Made by a program: the position numbers and the translations under genes. Of a stretch of DNA of 20,964 nucleotides, positions 1 through 9,769 are shown piece after piece (position 1 is the stretch's first letter; the number at the start of each line of letters is the position of its first letter). The notes under the pieces are model-generated. The model had not been told where the DNA came from, made no database searches, and saw nothing but the letters and a program-made list of their open reading frames with translations. Source of the DNA: a virus; the IMG/VR virus record IMGVR_UViG_3300020262_000001, positions 1 to 20,964 of that record, one strand, 5' to 3'.

Positions 1-908
1 CTTGTATCAAACGTATATCTGTATCCTGGAATTGCTCCATCTTCTCCAGAAGGAGTAAAGGATAGAAAAACTTTATCTTCATCCGTTAAGGATCCAGCGC
101 CATCAATAAATGTTAATGGAATTTTTGTATAACCTGTGGCATCTGTAACCGCTGCATTAACACGATAAACATTCCAAACACCTAGATCACTTGCTTTGTG
201 TATTTTTACTCTTCCTCTGTTTGTTGCGTTTCCTGAAACGTCATCAAAACTTTGTACCCATGCGGATACATCTGTTGCGTTATATTCAAGATCATCAACA
301 TACATATTGGTTGCGGAACTTGGCGTAGCGTTATCCAAACGGAGAAAGCCTCCACCTGGATCGGAATCTGTTGTAGTTGTTGAATATTGGAATAAAGCTG
401 AATCTCCACCGACAGGATTAAAATCTGCAATGGTTGTTAAGTCTCCAGAACTATCAAATCCAATTGCTTTGTTTGCTCTGTCTGTTGCAGATGTTGTAAA
501 TTCAGACGAAGTAATCGTATTCGTTCTTGATACTTTAAAGCTTCTATCAATCTGTTCTTGTAATTCCTGAGCTATGGATAAATTTTTATCATAAGCGGTT
601 TCCAAACTATTAGCTGGCATTGGATCGTTTTCAATTAAATCCAGAGCCTGAGTTTGAGTAGTTGATCTTCTTAAAACTAAGGTTTCGCCAGTAGCCGGAG
701 CTGTAACCATTGTTACGGTTCCAGAATCATCTCCTACACCTGAAACGGTGTAGTGTGTTGTTTTAGTTTTTACAGTTTCGTTTCCATCGCTATCTCTTAT
801 GATAACCTGGATAAAATCTTCATCGGCAACTTTAAAATTATAAGTGAATGCCGTAGTTGAATCATTGCCTGAATAGCTGTCTTTAATTGTTGTTGTTGAT
901 ATTGTCAT
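1..908 (-). CDS. T7-type tail fibre protein, N-terminal part (cut by window edge)
   Basis: The frame is open without a stop from the ATG at 908 to the window edge, giving 302 residues of an incomplete protein. Residues 8-85 (YSGNDSTTAFTYNFKV, then a stretch ending ETLVLRRST) look like the N-terminal domain of phage T7 tail fibre proteins (Phage_T7_tail family), which anchors the fibre to the tail. It is followed by residues 90-130 with ENDPMPANSLETAYDKN, the usual end of that domain, and then beta-rich, Thr/Ser-rich sequence typical of a fibre shaft. The receptor-binding tip would lie outside the window. The start overlaps the stop of the preceding internal virion gene by one base (TAATG), so translation is probably coupled. 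The position after the ejection proteins matches T7 gene 17. The family call is from recognition by eye. Confidence 0.85.
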   Translation of the reverse strand, partial: MTISTTTIKDSYSGNDSTTAFTYNFKVADEDFIQVIIRDSDGNETVKTKTTHYTVSGVGDDSGTVTMVTAPATGETLVLRRSTTQTQALDLIENDPMPANSLETAYDKNLSIAQELQEQIDRSFKVSRTNTITSSEFTTSATDRANKAIGFDSSGDLTTIADFNPVGGDSALFQYSTTTTDSDPGGGFLRLDNATPSSATNMYVDDLEYNATDVSAWVQSFDDVSGNATNRGRVKIHKASDLGVWNVYRVNAAVTDATGYTKIPLTFIDGAGSLTDEDKVFLSFTPSGEDGAIPGYRYTFDT

Positions 909-3775
909 TATTGATTACTCCAATGTTTCGTAGCCTTTGGATGTACAAAACCCAAATTATCTTCGATTAATGGTTTTCCTCCTTGTTCTGATAGTATTTT
1001 TTTATTTTTAATTTCGTCTCCTCTTATTTGTAAATTTTCTAAAAATCCGTATTTTTCATTTAACAATTGATCTTTTGCATCTGATCGTGCATCCGATAAA
1101 GCTTTGGTAATTAATTTCTTTTTAACGATTTCTTCTGTTTCAGGTTTCCATAAAGGATTTTTAAAAACTTCATTTTTCATTCTGTTTACAAAATTGATTC
1201 CAGCGTTTTTTTTATAGAATCTTAATTCATCGGATTTCAAAGGTATTTGAACACTCATGCCATTTGCATAAGTGTATTCAATATTATCTTTGATTGGTCT
1301 TATGTTTGGCATGACTTCTTCAACCGCTCTTGATACGTCTGTTTTTTTAATGAATGAAAGAAAACCAAATTTTTCTATTCGGTTTCCGTACATATCGTAA
1401 TCCCACTCCAGGTTTTCTTCGTTAATATTTCTGAGCATAAACTCATCCCACTCTATGAATATCTTTCGATAATCATCGTTAAGCCAATCAATTTTTCCTT
1501 CTTCAAAAGTTGGAGCGTTTTTTCCAACCCATTTAAAAAGACCTGGAACGAATGCAGATGAAAATTTATTCCACCATTTTTGCGCACCTTTATTGGACCT
1601 ATCTCCAGCTAAAAATTTTCCTAAATTACTTGTATCCTTAGCCAGGTTGGTAACACCCATTAAGAATGTGCTGTTTGAAAGCAGTTCTCCATATCCATAA
1701 GTCAAAGCAAACAGATGAGATGCTAAAGCTTCTGGATCCCCACCTGAATGCAAAACCAAATTAAGTGCCTGACCACTATTTGCTGCATTTGCAATCAACA
1801 GATTAATTGGATCAAGACCAGTCAGATTAATCTGCACAGACTCATTTTCTCCAATCGGTAATCTTAAAGAATTTGGCTGATAGCCAAAACCTTTCATTAA
1901 TTCGTATTTGCCGCCTGTTGTTGCTCCTGGAATTTGAATGTCCGTTCCTGAAGCTGCTCCAAAATATCCAGCCGTTCCCGCTGCCATATAAAACATATAG
2001 CCTAGCTGTAATCGTGTTTTAGCCATTTGCGCTCTTGCACCGCCAGCAGCAATTTCAGCACTATACCGAGATACTAAACTTGCCAAAATTGGTGTACGTT
2101 CAGTAACAAAACTAGCAATGTTGGTTGGTGTCTGTACAAAAGGTAAATAATAATTTGCAAGCCAACTCATATAGCTTGATTTAGTTTTTCCTTTTTGTAT
2201 TAAATTTCCAAAACTTGCTAATTTATTTCCAGGTTGTTTACCTAATTTAGTTTGATAGGTAACATAGTGAGCTGCATCGTAAGCCACCTCTTGCATTGCT
2301 TTTGTTGGATTAACAACACGATCAGCAATATAAGCTGCAATATTATTTTGTTTAAGCCAGCCTTCTCTCCACATCTGTAAAGCTTCTCGATATGCCGTTG
2401 CATAAAGTTCAGAGCGGTATTCCTGGTTTTTAAACCAGTTATCCATCACCGTTAGGAAACGTGTTGGAACTCTTCCTAAAGTTAATAGCTGACCAATGGA
2501 ATCTATGGTTGTTGCACCAAATTTATTTCCAACACTAAAATTTTCTGCTGTTAGTTTTTTTCCGTGCAGTTCTATTTTTGATGTTCCTCCAAAATTGGAG
2601 GCTATGTTTTGATCAAACTCTTTGAAAAATTTTGCAAAACCTTTTGTTCTAAATGCTTCGGCTATGGCTTTTTTCATTTCCTGAGCAGCCATTGTCTTGC
2701 CGTACATTTTAACTATATCTTCGTATTCAGCCAGACCAGTTGCTTCTTTTCCGCCATACATCCTTGATGCAACTCGTCTTTCAAAATTATTAATACCCAT
2801 CGTTACCCAGTTGCCAGCGGTATTTCTGACATGGGTTATCGGATTGGATAAAATGACATTTAAAAATACTTCCGCAATACTATCGGATGCTTTTTTAAAA
2901 TTAGCTTTTAAACCTACATCTTGAGCAAATTTTAATTTAGCCTGTTGGTTCCCGGCAGTTATATATAATTTAGCAACAGCCTGAATATCATCTGCGCCAC
3001 CTAGTTCGATTAATAAACTTTCTTTGTTGAGTTCGTCTAAGTCAACACTTGCATATTTCTTGCTTCGAGCTGGTATTCTAAATTGTTGTAATGCTCTTGC
3101 CGTTTCGGTTTGAACACCTTTTAAAATCTTTTGAAATTCTCCCATCAAGGCAAAATGTTGCCTGAAAGCCAAGATCTCTTCTGGTTTAACTTTTGTTGGA
3201 GAAGATGTAATCTTGATAGCCATTTCATCCAGCTTAGTCATTCCAGCTATCAAAAGTTCTCTTGCCGCTAAAATATATTCAGCATTTAAAGTCTGACCAG
3301 GTTTTAATTCTAATAAGGTTCTTTGTAAATTTTCAGGATTTTTATTAAGTAATGTTGCAAACCTTTTTGTTAATTCGTGAGTTTGTACGCCTCTGGTTCT
3401 ATCGCCTTTAATAGACTGAGCAGTAATCTCTATTAATCTTAAAATATCATCCTTTGTTTTTATTCTATTAATATTAAAATTCTTTAAAACATTCGGAGGA
3501 ATCTTGCTTCCTTTGGTATATTGGAATAAAGCCTCATCGGCTGCTTCCGCACTAATAGCTTCTGGCTTTTTAACCTTAATATCTTTTTTAGTTATCTTGG
3601 TAACAGTTTCAACACCCTCAACAACTTCGGTCTCTTTAGTACCTATCTTTACTGGTGTTTTTTTCTTTTCTAATAATTTCTGAGCTGCTGTGGTTTTGCC
3701 ACTTTTAATTATCTCTTCAACTTTGGGTATTATTGTTTTTGTTACAAATTCTTGTGCTATTTTTGGTCCTACCAT
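908..3775 (-). CDS. Large internal virion (ejection) protein, 955 aa, LPD38-like core
   Basis: This is one of three large proteins between the tail tube genes and the fibre, the place held by T7 genes 15 and 16. Residues 1-100 are Lys-rich and probably helical. The core, about residues 300-760, carries a pattern I associate with large polyvalent-protein domains of phages (LPD38-like): NPITHVRNTAGN at 311-322, YLPFVQTPTNI at 543-553, a nearby TERTP, hydrophobic stretches around 590-608, and YELMKGFGYQPNSLRLPIG at 624-642. The expected role is to be packed in the particle and ejected with or before the DNA. I see no lysozyme or transglycosylase motif. The ATG at 3775 follows an AGG-type ribosome site (CAGGT) about 8 bases upstream and a 136-nt gap. 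The role is inferred from size, order and family resemblance. Confidence 0.7.
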   Translation of the reverse strand: MVGPKIAQEFVTKTIIPKVEEIIKSGKTTAAQKLLEKKKTPVKIGTKETEVVEGVETVTKITKKDIKVKKPEAISAEAADEALFQYTKGSKIPPNVLKNFNINRIKTKDDILRLIEITAQSIKGDRTRGVQTHELTKRFATLLNKNPENLQRTLLELKPGQTLNAEYILAARELLIAGMTKLDEMAIKITSSPTKVKPEEILAFRQHFALMGEFQKILKGVQTETARALQQFRIPARSKKYASVDLDELNKESLLIELGGADDIQAVAKLYITAGNQQAKLKFAQDVGLKANFKKASDSIAEVFLNVILSNPITHVRNTAGNWVTMGINNFERRVASRMYGGKEATGLAEYEDIVKMYGKTMAAQEMKKAIAEAFRTKGFAKFFKEFDQNIASNFGGTSKIELHGKKLTAENFSVGNKFGATTIDSIGQLLTLGRVPTRFLTVMDNWFKNQEYRSELYATAYREALQMWREGWLKQNNIAAYIADRVVNPTKAMQEVAYDAAHYVTYQTKLGKQPGNKLASFGNLIQKGKTKSSYMSWLANYYLPFVQTPTNIASFVTERTPILASLVSRYSAEIAAGGARAQMAKTRLQLGYMFYMAAGTAGYFGAASGTDIQIPGATTGGKYELMKGFGYQPNSLRLPIGENESVQINLTGLDPINLLIANAANSGQALNLVLHSGGDPEALASHLFALTYGYGELLSNSTFLMGVTNLAKDTSNLGKFLAGDRSNKGAQKWWNKFSSAFVPGLFKWVGKNAPTFEEGKIDWLNDDYRKIFIEWDEFMLRNINEENLEWDYDMYGNRIEKFGFLSFIKKTDVSRAVEEVMPNIRPIKDNIEYTYANGMSVQIPLKSDELRFYKKNAGINFVNRMKNEVFKNPLWKPETEEIVKKKLITKALSDARSDAKDQLLNEKYGFLENLQIRGDEIKNKKILSEQGGKPLIEDNLGFVHPKATKHWSNQ

Positions 3776-3911
3776 TAAATTTTACCTGATTTTTTGAAAA
3801 AGAAATATCTGAGGATATTCTTTATTTATCTTTAAAATGTTAGATTTGAAATAGTATTGTTTTGGATGTTATCCGATACTATATTTTATTTATGATGGTT
3901 TTTTTTGCCAT
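3776..3911. other. 136-nt structured intergenic gap
   Basis: This gap lies between two large virion genes in an operon where most neighbours overlap. It holds two inverted repeats. At 3851-3882, atagtat pairs with atactat around an inner ggat/atcc with a three-base loop. At 3806-3821, aatatc pairs with gatatt around a four-base loop; read on the minus strand this is followed by a T-rich run. No coding sequence longer than about 10 codons on the minus strand fits here. A weak terminator or a transcript-processing site is possible, but the function is not known. Confidence 0.4.
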
Positions 3912-6900
3912 TTAATTTAACTTTTTATAATCCTTTAATTTATTAATAATTTGTCCTACTTCTTTCTTTATATAATCGGAAGCTTTACTAAAATCATAAG
4001 TAATAGTATTACCTTCTTTTGTAATGCCAATACCACTACCAGAGGTAATAACATCATCAATATTAATATTGGGATTTTCTATTTCTTTTTTTAATTGATC
4101 TAAACTTTTTTTGGAAAAGTTAGAACCTTCAATAATCTTTATCTTTTTTCCTTGAATAAAACTTTCGATTTCTTCGAAGGCTTTTTCTTCGTATCTGAAT
4201 CCGTATTTTTCTGAGAACTCTTTGTCGAGATTTTTCTTTTTGGAGAGTATATCTCGTAAGAGCTGTCGAATATCGGATCGTCTAATTTGTCCAAGTATTC
4301 CGCTATAAGTTTTCCCATAATCTGTTTTACCTCTAGTTATTAGGTTTCCGTTTTTATAATATATAAGAGTGTAATCGTTATCAACAGCTAATTCTACTAG
4401 GCTTTTGAGTCTTTTTTGAAACTCTATGTTTTGTAATTCGCCAGTTTTTAAAACTAATACACCTTTTTCTTTGGAGATTAATGCGTGACCACCTCCAAAT
4501 TCTTTATCTAAAGCAGCACCTAATTTCTTAACTTGTTCTGCTGAAAATTTATTTCCTGTTTTAATAGCAACTGAGTTTGCATTTTTTTTAGATCCAGCTT
4601 TTATAATTCTGTGATAGCCAATCTCATCTTGTGAAAGAATTATACCTCTTAAAGCTGCATATTTCTCCAACAATTCTTGGCTTGGTGCATCCATTGTTGT
4701 TATATCTTTTCCAGCACCTTTAATTCTTGTGGTAGCTATTTTAGTTTGACCAGATGGATTGGAAACTCCTTTAAAATATCCTGGAGCTTCAAAATGACCT
4801 GGAGATAAAATTCCTAATTTTTTAGAAATAATATCATGACCACTTTCATCCGTTAATAATTTTGAAACTTTAAAATGATATTCAGATTTTATTATAGATG
4901 AAGCATTTTCTAAACCATCTAGATGCTTAGTATATTTACTACCTGGTACTGTTTCCCAAGATACAAATGCTAAATTGTCATCCAGAGTATCTGCAAAATT
5001 AATCGCAGCCTTCTCTATATCCTGTGAAGCAATTTTATAATTCATTGCGGTATTAAATCTTAAATCTGCAAACTCTTTTTCCTTACCTTTAACTGGAACA
5101 ATATGTCCACCCTTTCTTACTCCAACACCGGACTTTAATGCCTTCTCAGAAAATAAACTTTTTGTTGTATCAAATCGTGCTTTTGTGGATACCCAGATTG
5201 CTGCCTGAGCCTGATCAATATCCAATTTCTTTTTCTTGGCAACGGTACCAACTACACTTTCAATAAAGTTATACTTTGGTCCATCCTTTAATTCCTTGTT
5301 AACAAAGCCACCAGCTCTATTCATCCAGAGATCAATTGTTGCTGCTTGTTTTATACTTGGATCAATTTTCTTCATGATGTTGCCATAAAAACTATTTGTT
5401 TTACGACCACCCCAAGCAATATTTTCATTTAACAATAAATGAGCTTTTAAGTCTTTGGCTCTCTCTGCAATGTTTTCGTAGGTACCATGTCGGACAACCA
5501 TGAGATTTCCATCTTCTAGATCAACTAATTCTAATCCTGTGGATTTTTCTCCTTTGACTCTTGCGCCTCCGCCATACTTTGCAAGTAAGTCTTTTTTAAA
5601 TTTTTTAATTTGATTATCGTTTATTTTTTTTCCATTTATATATTCTGGAAGTTTAGCTTTTTCTAATATTTCTCCATCCCAAATCTTTTGTCCTGTTTTA
5701 AACCTATTCCAGGCTTTAATCGCAAACTGTGTATTATGTGGAATTTGTTTTTGTGGTGAATAGATTGCTAAAATTTGAGCAAATTTATCTGCTGCTTTTT
5801 TATCTCCACCTACATATTTTAAAATATTTTCGCCACTTAGTTTATACCAATCTTTTCCAATTTTTCCTTCTTCTGCCTGTTTTAAAAACCTACTTGTGGT
5901 TTTTTTTTCGAAGAGTTTACTTCCGAACTTTTTTAGTGAAGGAAGTACCTCCCCAGCTTTGGTAGATAATAATTTTTCTAAAGCTACTGGACTCATACCC
6001 ATCTTCATTACTTTAGGATCGGTTACATCAATAATTGGCTTTGCGTTTGGATCGATTGGAGGAATTTCTACTTGTTCATTAGGATTCAAAGTATCATAAG
6101 CAGACATACCCAACACACCTGTTGCGGCTGCTCCTTTTGCAAGATCGCTTACCGTTTCCGCTTTAGTATTTCTTTTAATAAATTTTAAAGCTGATCCTAA
6201 ACCTTGAAATAGCTTTGCACTACCCCAACCTTCGAACAATTGAAATGCATCATCCACTAATTTATCTTCTGGTGTATCTGGTAAAACACCAAGTATATGT
6301 TTTAAATTGCTAACAAATTCACTAGGAATATAAAGAGTAGAATTTTCTTCATCTTCCGCAAAAGACATCATGTAACTAATACCGAGTGCTAGTGGCGCTC
6401 TGTGACTTATTTTTTTTATACCAGCTTTTTTCAAAATTCTATCAACGACAACATACGCTGGCACATCCTGAAATATCATACCAACCCAGTCGGATTTTAA
6501 ACCTTCTACATCTTCTCTTTGTTTTTCAAATTTATTTCTGGCGTTTTCTAAATTATCGGACCATTTATTGAATATCTCCGATCTATCATAATTTTCATCA
6601 ATGCTAAAAAGTTTATCAAAGGTATTAAAAATATTAGTTCCAAAATCAGCAACATTAATTAATCCTTCAGGAACTCTTGATTTTATAGATGTAACAATAT
6701 CTGAATCTTTTAGTTCATTGCCAAATTCTAAAAGATCTTCTATAAAACTTTCTTCACTTGCTTTCTGAACTTTCGGATCTTCTTCCTTAATAGGATAGTT
6801 TCCAGCCGCAGTTTCCTTATCAATGCCTAGATATTCGTTAGTATCAACTTTGTTCTCTACTAATAATTTATAAGCTTTGTTATTTCGTAATTCTTTAGAA

Positions 6901-7214
6901 TTATTATAAGTCTGTAATTTTTCTACTAGATCAAAATTTTCTGTTACTTGTTCTTTTTCTTCACGCCATTGTTTAAACTTTTTTAATGTTGGATCATTTT
7001 CAAGAGATTCAAGAATACCTTTTTTTTCTACAATTTTTGGCTCTCCATACATAGATCTCTCTTTCATTTCAGTTGCTACATCGTCTCTTATTTGATTCAT
7101 AACATCAGGTTTCATTCTAAATTTTGGAGGAGCAGCTTTTAAATAATCATTTACTTCTGAATAACTATCCCAGTCAGCTTGTAAGCGTGATCTTGTTGTA
7201 ATTTTTTCCGTCAT
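3912..7214 (-). CDS. Giant internal virion protein, 1100 aa, with a HhH/DUF7178-like region
   Basis: This is a very large protein in the ejection-protein cluster. Residues 1-240 are charged and helical. Residues 240-375 contain several hydrophobic or amphipathic stretches (for example around 246-258 and 272-286) that could contact membrane. Residues about 440-690 resemble a helix-hairpin-helix, DNA-glycosylase-like domain seen in other phage virion proteins (DUF7178-like): ILAIYSPQKQ at 481-490, NSFYGNIMKKIDP at 607-619, and TIDLWMNRAGG at 626-636. The C-terminal 400 residues are soluble and not recognised. The start overlaps the stop of the 551-aa gene by one base (TAATG), which suggests coupling. 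The role as an ejected protein is inferred from position and size. The domain resemblance is by eye and needs a profile search. Confidence 0.65.
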   Translation of the reverse strand: MTEKITTRSRLQADWDSYSEVNDYLKAAPPKFRMKPDVMNQIRDDVATEMKERSMYGEPKIVEKKGILESLENDPTLKKFKQWREEKEQVTENFDLVEKLQTYNNSKELRNNKAYKLLVENKVDTNEYLGIDKETAAGNYPIKEEDPKVQKASEESFIEDLLEFGNELKDSDIVTSIKSRVPEGLINVADFGTNIFNTFDKLFSIDENYDRSEIFNKWSDNLENARNKFEKQREDVEGLKSDWVGMIFQDVPAYVVVDRILKKAGIKKISHRAPLALGISYMMSFAEDEENSTLYIPSEFVSNLKHILGVLPDTPEDKLVDDAFQLFEGWGSAKLFQGLGSALKFIKRNTKAETVSDLAKGAAATGVLGMSAYDTLNPNEQVEIPPIDPNAKPIIDVTDPKVMKMGMSPVALEKLLSTKAGEVLPSLKKFGSKLFEKKTTSRFLKQAEEGKIGKDWYKLSGENILKYVGGDKKAADKFAQILAIYSPQKQIPHNTQFAIKAWNRFKTGQKIWDGEILEKAKLPEYINGKKINDNQIKKFKKDLLAKYGGGARVKGEKSTGLELVDLEDGNLMVVRHGTYENIAERAKDLKAHLLLNENIAWGGRKTNSFYGNIMKKIDPSIKQAATIDLWMNRAGGFVNKELKDGPKYNFIESVVGTVAKKKKLDIDQAQAAIWVSTKARFDTTKSLFSEKALKSGVGVRKGGHIVPVKGKEKEFADLRFNTAMNYKIASQDIEKAAINFADTLDDNLAFVSWETVPGSKYTKHLDGLENASSIIKSEYHFKVSKLLTDESGHDIISKKLGILSPGHFEAPGYFKGVSNPSGQTKIATTRIKGAGKDITTMDAPSQELLEKYAALRGIILSQDEIGYHRIIKAGSKKNANSVAIKTGNKFSAEQVKKLGAALDKEFGGGHALISKEKGVLVLKTGELQNIEFQKRLKSLVELAVDNDYTLIYYKNGNLITRGKTDYGKTYSGILGQIRRSDIRQLLRDILSKKKNLDKEFSEKYGFRYEEKAFEEIESFIQGKKIKIIEGSNFSKKSLDQLKKEIENPNINIDDVITSGSGIGITKEGNTITYDFSKASDYIKKEVGQIINKLKDYKKLN

Positions 7215-8869
7215 TATTTTGTTGTAACTGCTCCAACTGAAGCATCCTGTTTATCTGAAAAAGCAAAATTAATATCACCAATGCCTAGTCTTACTTTAAA
7301 TAAATCTTCCATGACATCGATTGCGGAAAGATCCTCCATATACATATTAATATTAACGCCAGGTTCCGTTTTGTATTTTTCAAGAACTTCTTTTCTTTTA
7401 TCTTCAAAAAATTTAGCTGGATCTTTAACTGTACCTTTTTCAGGCATAGTAATGCTAATAGACATCGGTTGAATTACATTGTAGATCGTTGGCATTGTTT
7501 TATTGCTTGTGTATCTTTTTATTGTTTGAACGTAAGCATCCTCTGGAGCTAGACCGCCTAAAGTTAAATCTCTGTACATTTTCATACCGTTAATTCTAGT
7601 TTTCTGCTGTTTTTTCTCGTCGGTTGCACTTCCGCCTAAAGTATATCCTCCAGAATTTTCAATTTTTCCTAAGTCGGTATCAAGAATATTATGGAAATGT
7701 TGGTAGTTTAACAGTCCTGGTTGATCGGCTTTATACTTTTCAAAAATTGCTTCAAATTTTTCCCAGTCTTTAATGCCTAATCTGGTTACAAATTCTGCAT
7801 CAAAATTAATTTGTCTTTGCAAAACATCTAAATCTTCAACACTTTGAGCTACGGCAAGTTGAGCATTAATCATATCAACAATTCGATCATCGCTAACCTT
7901 ATCTGGATTATCATAAAAATCGATCAAGGCAGCGTATTGAGCTGAGTTGATTTGGTCCAGTTTCCAGAGATCGTTTATATCGTCTAAGGTTGGTATCTTT
8001 TTTAAATAGTCTATATCGTTTTTATTATTTAGCCGTCTAACCACTTCTGCAAAATTAGCAATCTTTTGCGAAGTGTCTGCTTTCTCAGCTTGAATTTCGT
8101 CTAAATCTTTTGATATTTGTTTGCTTACAAAGCTATTAGCGGCATCTTTTAAAATTGATTCTCCTTCTTCCCATCCAACCTCTATCTTAATGTTGTCAAT
8201 ATTATTAATCACAGACATCGGATCATTCCTAATTCCGGCTGCTAATTGAAACTTTCTAGCCTGAGCTAGTGTATCTTCTTTTAATTTTTTAAAATCTGCC
8301 TTTGTGTATTTATCAATATTCGTTAGTTTAAGAAACCAGCTATTAAGTTCTTTATAACCTCTACGCCTGGTATCAGGATCGTTGGCAGCCATCTTAAAAA
8401 TAAATTCATTCAATTCGTCAACGTGTCTGGCTTTTGTTTCGTTAAGATGATTTAATGTAATCTTAGCAATAAGTTTTTGACCAAATGCAGATTGTTCTTT
8501 GAATAAATGATTTCCAACTAATTGCTTTACTCTCTTGTTCGCTTTGTGTTTTTTAAAATTTGATTGATACTTTTTAAGATCGGTACTTGTATAAAATGTT
8601 GTAACATCATCAATTTTGCTGCTCCGTTGATGAGATTCAAATTTTTTTCCTAGATCAAGATCAATTTCTCTTATAATTTTTATAGCATCATTTTCATCCT
8701 GAGTTTCCTTACGTTTGTCTCGTATATCTTTTATTGCCTGACCTAGCTTTGAAAATGCAGTACCTTTTTGTGTTGCTAATTCATAAGGTAAAGCTAAATT
8801 AGCTGCTACCTCTGGAATGGTTGGTACTTTTGCTCCTAATTCGGATTGATAAATTTTAATTTGTGCCAT
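7214..8869 (-). CDS. Internal virion protein, 551 aa (gp15-like position)
   Basis: The protein is mostly charged helical sequence without a signal peptide or clear membrane segment. The N-terminus (VPTIPEVAANLALPYELATQ at about residues 15-34, then a Lys/Glu-rich helical region) resembles the opening of internal virion proteins of podophages, where a short extended segment precedes a long helical body. No catalytic motif is visible. It follows the gp14-like gene with a 6-base gap and is joined to the 1100-aa gene by TAATG. By analogy with T7 gp15 it may form part of the ejected trans-envelope channel. That analogy rests on order, size and helical character, not on a clear match. Confidence 0.65.
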   Translation of the reverse strand: MAQIKIYQSELGAKVPTIPEVAANLALPYELATQKGTAFSKLGQAIKDIRDKRKETQDENDAIKIIREIDLDLGKKFESHQRSSKIDDVTTFYTSTDLKKYQSNFKKHKANKRVKQLVGNHLFKEQSAFGQKLIAKITLNHLNETKARHVDELNEFIFKMAANDPDTRRRGYKELNSWFLKLTNIDKYTKADFKKLKEDTLAQARKFQLAAGIRNDPMSVINNIDNIKIEVGWEEGESILKDAANSFVSKQISKDLDEIQAEKADTSQKIANFAEVVRRLNNKNDIDYLKKIPTLDDINDLWKLDQINSAQYAALIDFYDNPDKVSDDRIVDMINAQLAVAQSVEDLDVLQRQINFDAEFVTRLGIKDWEKFEAIFEKYKADQPGLLNYQHFHNILDTDLGKIENSGGYTLGGSATDEKKQQKTRINGMKMYRDLTLGGLAPEDAYVQTIKRYTSNKTMPTIYNVIQPMSISITMPEKGTVKDPAKFFEDKRKEVLEKYKTEPGVNINMYMEDLSAIDVMEDLFKVRLGIGDINFAFSDKQDASVGAVTTK

Positions 8870-8875
8870 TATTGA

Positions 8876-9316
8876 TTAACCCCATTGATTGGCTCCACTT
8901 AATAAACTTCCACCAGCTTTGACATACTCGGTTGTAGCAGTCATTCGACCTTTGTATATTTCGCCTCTGGCTTTGGCTGCTAATAATATGGATTGATTAA
9001 CAGAATCAATGTTCTCCATTTTTTGGTTATAGTCGGCAATACTAAGATCCAAAGCTTGATTAACTTGAAATTCCAATGCAGCTTCATACGGTGTTCCTTT
9101 AAACTCCACACCAGATGTTAATAGGCTAACAAAAAAATTAGAATAATCCGATGATTGCTTTTTAAGCAGTCTTGGTCGGTCTAAATTTTCATAAACCTTT
9201 TCACGCATGACGGCTTGCTGTTTTGCATAAGCCGCTTGTTGATTATATAAAGCAGCGTTGTATTTACCTATTTGTTGTGCTGCAAATCCGCCTACTATGC
9301 TTCCTATAAATGCCAT
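8876..9316 (-). CDS. Small internal virion protein, gp14-like, 146 aa
   Basis: The protein opens with a short hydrophobic, Gly-rich segment (FIGSIVGGFAAQQIG) and continues as an Ala/Gln-rich helix with many NQQAAYAKQQ-type repeats, a ribosome-independent hallmark of the T7 gp14 class of internal virion proteins. In T7 the gp14 counterpart inserts in the outer membrane during DNA ejection. The length (146 aa) is somewhat shorter than T7 gp14 (about 196 aa). The C-terminus is Gly-rich (KAGGSLLSGANQWG). The ATG directly abuts the TAA of the preceding DUF2833-like gene. The order DUF2833, gp14-like, then large internal proteins is as in T7 (13, 14, 15, 16), which supports the call. Confidence 0.75.
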   Translation of the reverse strand: MAFIGSIVGGFAAQQIGKYNAALYNQQAAYAKQQAVMREKVYENLDRPRLLKKQSSDYSNFFVSLLTSGVEFKGTPYEAALEFQVNQALDLSIADYNQKMENIDSVNQSILLAAKARGEIYKGRMTATTEYVKAGGSLLSGANQWG

Positions 9317-9769
9317 TTAATATATCCTCGCCATTCTTAAATAATCAGATTCATCTGGACCATAAAATTTCATTAAGCCTTCTGGTTTTAAACCCAACCA
9401 GGAAGCAAAACGTATTCCCATTTTGAAATCGTATTTAACTGTTGTTTGTAATCTTTTAATTTTATTTTTTTTGCAAAGTTCGTCTGTTCTTTTTTTAATT
9501 TCTCTACACGCCAAAAGCTTAACATTATAAATATTTTGATTTGCCATTACCCAGCCTTCAGCAACGCCTTTCCATAAAAGAATAATGCCTCCAGCTACAA
9601 CCGGTTTTTTATCAATAAATAAAGTGTAAGCATTTCCTTTATCAGCTTTGCAAATTCGATTATCTTTAAAGCTCGCATCCACTTCCATTAATTTTGAGTT
9701 CATCCCAAATGAAATAATTTCGTCAGCGTGACTTTGTTTAAAAGGTTTTATAATCCAATTACCCATCAT
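9317..9769 (-). CDS. T7 gp13-like protein (DUF2833, GNAT-like fold)
   Basis: About 150 residues. MGNWIIKPFKQSHADEI at the start, KPVVAGGIILLWKGVAEGWV in the middle, and IRFASWLGLKPEGLMKFYGP near the end form the pattern of the DUF2833 / phage T7 gp13 family. This family has an acetyltransferase-like fold and is needed for correct assembly of internal proteins in T7. I do not see evidence that it is an active enzyme. I place the start at the ATG at 9769, with the next ATG at 9766 equally possible. The open frame extends to a TTG at 9778, which I consider too far upstream. The start overlaps the end of tail tubular protein B by 11 bases. There is no clear Shine-Dalgarno sequence, so translation is probably coupled. 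Confidence 0.8.
   Translation of the reverse strand: MMGNWIIKPFKQSHADEIISFGMNSKLMEVDASFKDNRICKADKGNAYTLFIDKKPVVAGGIILLWKGVAEGWVMANQNIYNVKLLACREIKKRTDELCKKNKIKRLQTTVKYDFKMGIRFASWLGLKPEGLMKFYGPDESDYLRMARIY

Noticed and set aside
196-570. Plus-strand open frame of 124 codons, and similar plus-strand frames elsewhere (for example 9877-10257, 15525-15842)
   Set aside because: They lie opposite well-recognised minus-strand genes (tail fibre, tail tubular B, scaffold), have no ribosome sites, and encode no recognisable protein.
908-7214. Lysozyme or transglycosylase domain in the large internal virion proteins
   Set aside because: I looked for the usual Glu-Ser and Gly-Leu-Met-Gln type motifs and saw none in the 551-, 1100- or 955-aa proteins.
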